A DNA stretch of 10,001 nt from Gammaproteobacteria bacterium UBA6173 (GTDB lineage: Bacteria; Pseudomonadota; Gammaproteobacteria; Pseudomonadales; Pseudohongiellaceae): positions 3,702-13,702 of the forward strand of contig DITX01000089.1 in assembly GCA_002422225.1 (NCBI GenBank), in the 5' to 3' direction. The notes under the pieces were generated by a model. That model had not been told where the DNA came from and did not search any database. It saw nothing but the letters and a program-made list of their open reading frames with translations. The translations under genes and the position numbers were made by a program. Positions 5,530-10,001 of the stretch are shown one piece after another (within the stretch, counting starts at the first letter, position 1; each line of letters begins with the position of its first letter).

Positions 5530-5829
5530 TCACCTCAGATTGAGGGTGCCTTTCAGGGTACCGTCAGCTTGTAATTCACCCGCGTATTTGATTGCGCCCA
5601 TCTGGCTGGCCAGCGTGAATTCAAAGGCATTGCCATCCGCTTTGCCGGTGAAATCAGAGTTACCCAACTGCCCGGAATACTTGCCCGTGATACTACCATC
5701 GGCGGCTTGCTGCATCACAACACCTGCATTACCTGAGCCTGCACCCGGAATCTCAACTGCAAAATTCCAGTCACCACTGACGTCTGCAAACGTCATTTGA
5801 GAGAACAACAAATCGTTGCACCTCGTCAA
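5530..5829 (-). CDS. Small beta-rich protein of unknown function, atypical N-terminus
   Basis: The frame runs 99 aa from TTG 5829, or 88 aa from ATG 5796; neither has a good ribosome-binding site. The protein is built of short alternating beta-like strands with Gly-rich turns: DVSGDWNFAVEI, VVMQQAADGSITGKYSG, GKADGNAFEFTL, IKYAGELQADGTLKGTLNL. This pattern resembles small extracytoplasmic beta-barrel proteins in which SGxW normally follows a signal peptide. Here the stretch before DVSGDW (NDLLFSQMTFA) is only weakly hydrophobic. A six-T run (minus strand, 5833-5828) directly precedes the TTG; one extra T would join an in-frame ATG 5845 to the coding frame. The gene follows the dioxygenase stop by about 17 nt and may be cotranscribed. 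Export and function are uncertain. Confidence 0.6.
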   Translation of the reverse strand: MTRCNDLLFSQMTFADVSGDWNFAVEIPGAGSGNAGVVMQQAADGSITGKYSGQLGNSDFTGKADGNAFEFTLASQMGAIKYAGELQADGTLKGTLNLR

Positions 5830-5846
5830 AAAACAGCCATCTCAGA

Positions 5847-6518
5847 TTAACTTGGCGGGTCTACCCTATCCTTTTTTGAGCCATTGACACGAAACCAGCC
5901 AGCAATGCTGTAACGATCTCTCATCGCCGGCGCCACTTCATGCGGCACCTCATCACTGAGAAACAACGCCACCGAGCCGTATATGGGCTGTATTTTTGCA
6001 ATCGGCACAGGGGAGCTTTCATCATAAATGACTAAATCACCACCATCGGCACTTTGCCAGGCAGGATTCAGATACGCAACCAGCGACAAAACTCTGCGAG
6101 CACCCCGCTCGGTCTGATCAGGTTTAAACGCATCGACATGCTTTTTATAGAAAGCGCCAGGCGCGTAATGGGCAAAGTGTGACTCGAATGAAAACAGACC
6201 GAGGAACAACCGTCGATTCAGATATTGTTGTAAGCGCGAGCACCAAGCCAGCCAAGCTAGTTCCGTGTCGTCAAGCCCCTCTATCCAGCGAATTTGATCC
6301 CGCCGAACAAATTGATTGAGCATATGGTCTGCACTGCGCCCGATGCCAGCGGCTATGAAATCGGCTGGCTTCATGGCTCTCACACGGGCGAACAAGGCTT
6401 CTGCTAACACCGGCGGCAAAGCATCTTGCACAACCACCCAAGGTTGGCGCTGAAGCGCCGTCACAAAGCGCTCAAAACACTCTTCCTCATCACCACCATC
6501 AAACTGCTGACAAATCAC
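5847..6518 (-). CDS. 2-oxoglutarate/Fe(II)-dependent dioxygenase (prolyl 4-hydroxylase-like)
   Basis: The 223-aa protein starts at GTG 6518; the AAGG of the upstream gene's end lies 5 nt before it, and the next in-frame ATG is at residue 49, which is too late. The double-stranded beta-helix core shows HVD (H127, D129) after FAHYAPGAFYKK, a distal VPHEV (H193) and RYSIAGWFR with R202. These give the HxD...H iron triad and the arginine expected to bind 2-oxoglutarate. LSLVAYLNPAW and GGDLVIYD between them are typical of the prolyl 4-hydroxylase-alpha/SM-20-like group. It should hydroxylate a protein or small substrate in the cytoplasm using O2; the substrate is unknown. Only 7 nt separate it from the membrane-protein gene upstream, so the two are probably translated from one message. 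Confidence 0.88.
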   Translation of the reverse strand: MICQQFDGGDEEECFERFVTALQRQPWVVVQDALPPVLAEALFARVRAMKPADFIAAGIGRSADHMLNQFVRRDQIRWIEGLDDTELAWLAWCSRLQQYLNRRLFLGLFSFESHFAHYAPGAFYKKHVDAFKPDQTERGARRVLSLVAYLNPAWQSADGGDLVIYDESSPVPIAKIQPIYGSVALFLSDEVPHEVAPAMRDRYSIAGWFRVNGSKKDRVDPPS

Positions 6519-6525
6519 GGCGGCC

Positions 6526-7389
6526 TTACTCCATACTCTGCTTCATGATCTGGTCAAGGTACTTGCTGGTGCGGGTCATTTCATACCGTCGGAACTTGAT
6601 GCGAGGGTGCAACTCTCGCATCCTGGCGCTCAGTAATCCGTGCGCAGAGTGCAACTGGGCATCGGTAATAATGCCGTTGATGTCACAATCCCGCGCCAGT
6701 TTCAGCAGCCGGTCAAAATTCACAATAAAGTTTTCAGTATGGGTAATCCGGATCTGGGTACCGTAAAACAGAGGCATCAATTCCTCGCCATGCCCGGCCA
6801 GGGTCAGGAATCGGCGTGAAAATATTTCAAAATCCCCTGTCGCAAACTGGTGCCACATTTCGGCAAAATCGGCCTCAGTAATGGAACCATCGCCTTGCGT
6901 GCCTTTGCTGGACAACAAAAGCAGCCCAGTAATACCACCAAGTTGCTTGCGGGTATTGTCAGCAATCTTAAAAAACGTTTCCTGCCGGGCATTGCGCTCA
7001 TTGGCGGACAGCGCTTCAGCCTGGCGAGCAGACACGATGTTGCTGTGATACAGCTCTCGATTGTTTTGCGCCAGAATGGTCTGCTGGATAAACAGTCCTA
7101 TCACCAGCCAGAGAAACGCCAGTGGCGCAAACGCACCTTCCAGAAAATTACCCATCTCGGCGATTGGCAAGCGCACAAACGCGTGCCAACCAACGGCTCT
7201 TGAAATATAGAGCGATCCAGCCAACAACCAGAGCAGCGTTACGATCAACCCAAACTGAATCCGCCAGTCCTGACGATAAAAATCTTTAACCTCAAGCTTG
7301 GGTGGCAAGAATGCACCCGGATCATTCAGACGCTGATCTTGTCTGGTTGCATCGTGTTCCTGCTGACTGATTGTAACTTTGTTATTCAT
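6526..7389 (-). CDS. Two-helix membrane protein of unknown function
   Basis: I do not recognise a named family. ATG 7389 (287 aa) is chosen over ATG 7428 because a GGGGGG tract sits just upstream and because the predicted transcription start (about 7406) lies between the two. A hydrophilic N-terminus leads to two transmembrane segments (about 45-65 and 84-105). The second contains LEGAFAPLAFLWLVIGLFIQQ, followed by a Gln/Asn/Glu-rich probable coiled coil (105-140). The cytoplasmic C-terminal region (140-287) is mixed helical and ends MKQSME. The layout of two helices, coil and cytoplasmic domain resembles some membrane-bound stress or putative abortive-infection proteins, but I see no conserved active site that would support that. 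It is the first gene of an operon with the dioxygenase and diverges from xseB. Confidence 0.75.
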   Translation of the reverse strand: MNNKVTISQQEHDATRQDQRLNDPGAFLPPKLEVKDFYRQDWRIQFGLIVTLLWLLAGSLYISRAVGWHAFVRLPIAEMGNFLEGAFAPLAFLWLVIGLFIQQTILAQNNRELYHSNIVSARQAEALSANERNARQETFFKIADNTRKQLGGITGLLLLSSKGTQGDGSITEADFAEMWHQFATGDFEIFSRRFLTLAGHGEELMPLFYGTQIRITHTENFIVNFDRLLKLARDCDINGIITDAQLHSAHGLLSARMRELHPRIKFRRYEMTRTSKYLDQIMKQSME

Positions 7390-7412
7390 TTGCCCCCCTG
7401 AACGGAGACGCC

Positions 7413-7442
7413 AGCATACTGCGCGCATCGTTCAAGGGTCAA
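7413..7442 (-). promoter_or_regulatory. Candidate sigma70 promoter for the membrane protein-dioxygenase operon
   Basis: On the minus strand, TTGACC (7442-7437) and TATGCT (7418-7413) are separated by 18 nt. The predicted start near 7406 gives a leader of about 17 nt to ATG 7389 and excludes the ATG at 7428 as the translation start. Confidence 0.5.
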
Positions 7443-7459
7443 CGCCAGTACTGATTGAA

Positions 7460-7488
7460 TTGCCTTGCCAAGCCGAACAGCCGATAAT
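7460..7488 (+). promoter_or_regulatory. Candidate sigma70 promoter for xseB-ispA
   Basis: TTGCCT (7460-7465) and GATAAT (7483-7488) are separated by exactly 17 nt, with transcription expected near 7495. The AGAGG ribosome-binding site (7503-7507) and the xseB ATG (7518) follow. It lies back to back with the leftward promoter at 7413-7442, about 18 nt apart, so the two promoters may influence each other. Confidence 0.55.
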
Positions 7489-7517
7489 TCCTTTCTCACC
7501 AAAGAGGTCACCACACA

Positions 7518-7796
7518 ATGTCAGACAATAACCAGGCACTTGCGTTTGAAGAAACCTTGGCGCAACTCGAAACACTGGTGTCGCGCATGGAAGATGGTCA
7601 GATGAGCCTGGAGGAAGCACTCAGCGCTTTTGAGACCGGCATTAAACTGACGCGCGATTGCCAACAAGCCTTACAACAGGCAGAGCTCAAAGTCCAAATG
7701 CTGACGCGCGCTGACGGCAATCCAGAAGCCTTTGATTTGACGAGCGCAGGGTTGGGCGCAAGTTCTGCCAGCGCCACCAGCGCATCAGGAGACTGA
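7518..7796 (+). CDS. xseB: Exodeoxyribonuclease VII small subunit
   Basis: XseB joins the large subunit XseA in exonuclease VII, which degrades single-stranded DNA to oligonucleotides during repair. The 92-aa product shows the family's helical hairpin: FEETLAQLETLVSRMEDG (10-27), then LEEALSAFETGIKLTRDCQQAL and a second helix with AELKVQML. The first 65 residues are typical of the family; the Ala/Ser/Thr-rich tail (75-92) makes it about a dozen residues longer than the E. coli protein and is probably disordered. AGAGG lies 10 nt before the ATG. The stop overlaps the ispA start by 1 nt (TGATG), so the genes are translationally coupled. xseA is not in the window. Confidence 0.97.
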   Translation: MSDNNQALAFEETLAQLETLVSRMEDGQMSLEEALSAFETGIKLTRDCQQALQQAELKVQMLTRADGNPEAFDLTSAGLGASSASATSASGD

Positions 7797-8698
7797 TGGT
7801 GCACACCGAACAACATGATGTGACATTGTTTCTGGCACGCTGCCGTCAGCGCTGCGAAGCACACATGCAGACCAGCCTGACCGGCTTGACAGCCATGCCT
7901 GATCGTCTGGTTGAGGCGATGAGATACAGCAGTCTGCTGGGCGGCAAACGTATCCGCCCCTGTCTGGTCTACGCCAGCGCCCAGGCACTGGGTGGTCAGC
8001 TGGATGCCGCAGACGCCGCCGCAACAGCCGTTGAGTTCATACATTGTTACTCGCTGATTCATGACGACCTGCCTGCCATGGACAATGATGATTTGCGCCG
8101 CGGCAAACCCACACTCCACCGCGCCTTTGATGAAGCCACCGCGATCCTGGCGGGTGATGCCCTGCAAAGCCTTGCATTTCAGCTGCTGGCAGAAAATCAG
8201 CAGCTTGATACCGACATCAGACTTCAAATGCTGGCACTGCTGGCACGTGCAGCTGGCAGCGAAGGTATGATCGCGGGTCAAAGCATTGATCTGGCCGCCG
8301 TTGGTCAACAGTTATCGCTGGCGGAACTCGAAAATATGCACATGTTAAAAACCGGCGCGCTGATACAAGCCAGTGTGGAACTCGGTGCGTTCAGTGCACA
8401 TTGCCGTGATAGGTCGGTGCTTAATGCCCTGCGTGACTATTCGCGTTGCATCGGGCTTGCGTTTCAGGTGCACGACGACGTTCTGGACGTCATCAGCAAC
8501 ACTGAAGTCCTGGGCAAACCACAGGGCTCTGATATTGCGCGCAATAAACCGACTTATGTCAGCCTGCTGGGGCTCGAAGGGGCACAGGCTAAAGCTGAGG
8601 CACTGATTCATCAAGCGCATTCTGCACTGAATTCGATTGACGCCGACTCTCGTTTATTACGCGATATCGCCACATATATCACTACCCGACAACACTAG
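7796..8698 (+). CDS. ispA: (2E,6E)-farnesyl diphosphate synthase
   Basis: This cytoplasmic enzyme condenses isopentenyl diphosphate with dimethylallyl and then geranyl diphosphate to make farnesyl diphosphate, the precursor of quinone side chains and undecaprenyl phosphate. The 300-aa length is normal. Visible hallmarks are LLGGKRIRP (47-55, isopentenyl diphosphate binding), the first Asp-rich motif DDLPAMD (90-96) with RRGKPTLH after it, GDALQ (120-124), MLKTGALI (183-190) with the conserved KT, and the second Asp-rich motif DDVLD (227-231), followed by GKPQGSDIARNKPTY. The two extra residues in the first motif are typical of bacterial farnesyl synthases. AGGAG lies 4 nt before the start, inside xseB. 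Together with dxs downstream it forms the usual gammaproteobacterial isoprenoid gene block. Confidence 0.97.
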   Translation: MVHTEQHDVTLFLARCRQRCEAHMQTSLTGLTAMPDRLVEAMRYSSLLGGKRIRPCLVYASAQALGGQLDAADAAATAVEFIHCYSLIHDDLPAMDNDDLRRGKPTLHRAFDEATAILAGDALQSLAFQLLAENQQLDTDIRLQMLALLARAAGSEGMIAGQSIDLAAVGQQLSLAELENMHMLKTGALIQASVELGAFSAHCRDRSVLNALRDYSRCIGLAFQVHDDVLDVISNTEVLGKPQGSDIARNKPTYVSLLGLEGAQAKAEALIHQAHSALNSIDADSRLLRDIATYITTRQH

Positions 8699-8701
8699 CG
8701 T

Positions 8702-8730
8702 TTGACGAATACCACACGATTGATTAACGT
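8702..8730 (+). promoter_or_regulatory. Weak candidate promoter between ispA and dxs
   Basis: TTGACG (8702-8707) is a good -35, but the TAACGT (8725-8730) after 17 nt is a poor -10. The 101-bp ispA-dxs gap could hold a separate dxs promoter or simply be read through from xseB; no terminator is visible in it. Confidence 0.3.
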
Positions 8731-8799
8731 AGCCGCTCCGTAAAAATCACCGGAAACTGACCGTCACAGGCGGCCAGCGACTGATCGGGCACACACGCC

Positions 8800-10001
8800 A
8801 TGCTAAATGAAATTCCTCTGACGAGACCGGATACTCCGCTGCTCGATCAGGTCAACAGCCCCGCGGATCTGCGCGCCATGGATCCTGCGCAATTCGCGGA
8901 CCTGGCGAGAGAATTGCGCAATTTCCTCCTGTACTCAGTGGGCCAGACTGGCGGGCATTTTGGTGCAGGGCTGGGCGTGGTAGAACTGACCATTGCGCTG
9001 CATTATGTGTTCAACACTCCCGACGACCGACTGGTGTGGGATGTTGGCCACCAGACTTACCCTCATAAAATACTGACTGGTCGGCGCGAACAAATGTTGA
9101 CCATGCGTCAACCGGGTGGGCTGGCGGCCTTCCCAAGCCGAGACGAAAGCGAATTTGATTGTTTTGGTGTGGGCCATTCCAGCACCTCGATCAGCGCCGC
9201 GCTCGGCATGATGGTTGCGGCACGCCAACAGCAAAAGGATCGCCACGTGATTGCCGTCATCGGCGATGGTGCCATGACGGCGGGCATGGCGTTTGAAGCG
9301 CTCAATCACGCAGGAGAACTGGACGATAACGTGCTGGTTATCCTCAACGATAACAACATGTCGATCTCGCGCAATGTCGGCGGATTGTCCAGCTACTTTG
9401 CACGTATGTGGGCCAGCAAACCTTACAACTTCATCCGGGCTGGCAGCAAAAAAATGTTGTCAAAAATTCCACCAGCATTAAAGGCGGCGCACCGCGCGGA
9501 AGAATATATGAAAGGCATGGTGTCGCCCGGCACCTTGTTTGAAGAAATCGGCTTCAACTACATCGGATTGGTGGATGGCCACGACATCGGCCGTCTAATT
9601 GAGGCGCTCAGCAATATTCGTGAATTGCGCGGCCCACAACTGTTGCACGTAGTGACTCAAAAAGGCAAAGGTTATACGGCGTCCGAAAACGATCCGTTTG
9701 GTATGCACGCCTTGACCAAAATAGAGCTCAACCCCCGCAAACCGCTGGATATCAAACCGGCTTCACCCAGTTATTCCAAGGTATTTGGTGACTGGCTGAT
9801 AGACATGGCGCAGCTGGATGAGCGGCTGGTTGCCGTTACGCCAGCGATGAGCACAGGCTCGGGCATGGATGAATTTGCTGAACAATTTCCGGCGCGCTTT
9901 TTCGATGTTGCCATAGCAGAACAACATGCAGTGACATTTGCGGCGGGTATAGCCTGCGATGGCAGCAAACCCGTGGTAGCGATTTATTCCACTTTTCTGC
10001 A
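8800..10001 (+). CDS. dxs: 1-deoxy-D-xylulose-5-phosphate synthase, N-terminal 400 residues (cut by window end)
   Basis: Dxs joins pyruvate and glyceraldehyde 3-phosphate, using thiamine diphosphate and Mg2+, in the first step of the methylerythritol-phosphate pathway. ATG 8800 is the first possible start, since an in-frame TGA lies six codons upstream, and it gives an N-terminus that lines up with E. coli Dxs; the ribosome-binding site is weak. The frame then stays open to the window edge. Visible are TGGHFGAGLGVVELTIALHYVFNTP (split here: GGHFGAGLG 51-59, H53), WDVGHQTYPHKILTGRRE (80-97), the diphosphate/Mg motif GDGAMTAGM (155-163) with NDNN (183-186), GLVDGHD (256-262) and AIAEQHAVTF (371-380) with the catalytic Glu 374. 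The usual length is about 620-640 aa, so roughly the last third is missing. It belongs with ispA in function and position. Confidence 0.97.
   Translation, partial: MLNEIPLTRPDTPLLDQVNSPADLRAMDPAQFADLARELRNFLLYSVGQTGGHFGAGLGVVELTIALHYVFNTPDDRLVWDVGHQTYPHKILTGRREQMLTMRQPGGLAAFPSRDESEFDCFGVGHSSTSISAALGMMVAARQQQKDRHVIAVIGDGAMTAGMAFEALNHAGELDDNVLVILNDNNMSISRNVGGLSSYFARMWASKPYNFIRAGSKKMLSKIPPALKAAHRAEEYMKGMVSPGTLFEEIGFNYIGLVDGHDIGRLIEALSNIRELRGPQLLHVVTQKGKGYTASENDPFGMHALTKIELNPRKPLDIKPASPSYSKVFGDWLIDMAQLDERLVAVTPAMSTGSGMDEFAEQFPARFFDVAIAEQHAVTFAAGIACDGSKPVVAIYSTFL

Noticed and set aside
6526..7389. Putative abortive-infection (defence) protein
   Set aside because: Only the two-helix plus coil layout is reminiscent; no conserved motif or defence-gene neighbours support it, and the adjacent genes are a dioxygenase and housekeeping genes.
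7598..8308. Long leftward open frame (236 codons) opposite xseB and ispA
   Set aside because: It lies wholly antisense to two well-recognised genes, is rich in Cys, Gln and His in a way typical of a shadow frame, and has no domain resemblance.

Overview
The window looks like chromosome of a gammaproteobacterium, probably a free-living aquatic one. The strongest evidence is the xseB-ispA-dxs block at the right end, a common gammaproteobacterial order, with XseB, IspA and Dxs sequences close to the proteobacterial type. FNR/Anr-like and Fur-like operators fit the same assignment. I cannot name a genus. There are no rRNA or tRNA genes, insertion sequences, prophage genes or CRISPR arrays.

Left part (1-5400). 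At the extreme left is a possible Fur-regulated promoter pointing out of the window. Next is a leftward secreted protein of unknown function with a TPxGKPDxxGIW motif (69-1139). A rightward operon follows (1377-3212): a lipoprotein with a C-terminal CxxCH haem-binding motif, a HupE/UreJ-type membrane protein, and a single-span membrane-anchored protein. Converging on it is a small, broken CxxCH gene (3529-3235) that looks like a shortened, frameshifted relative of the lipoprotein. Perfect FNR/Anr-type sites (TTGAT-N4-ATCAA) lie upstream of both CxxCH genes, and the second sits inside the loop of a terminator. Further right are a DUF6152-family secreted protein (3678-4127), a 317-bp gap with an 11-bp inverted repeat, and a second GKPD-family protein, here a lipoprotein, behind a near-consensus sigma70 promoter.

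Middle part (5530-7389). Three leftward genes: a small beta-rich protein whose N-terminus seems damaged or atypical, a 2-oxoglutarate/Fe(II) dioxygenase, and a two-helix membrane protein of unknown function. The last two are 7 nt apart and form an operon.

Right part (7440-10001). A rightward block, divergent from the previous operon, encodes exonuclease VII small subunit (xseB), farnesyl diphosphate synthase (ispA, overlapping xseB by 1 nt) and DXP synthase (dxs, cut by the window edge after 400 codons). The last two serve the methylerythritol-phosphate isoprenoid pathway.

The most interesting part is 1280-3625: two related CxxCH proteins flank a HupE/UreJ-like and anchor gene pair, and each CxxCH gene has a perfect FNR-type site. 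This suggests an oxygen-responsive envelope haem/metal module whose function I cannot name from sequence.
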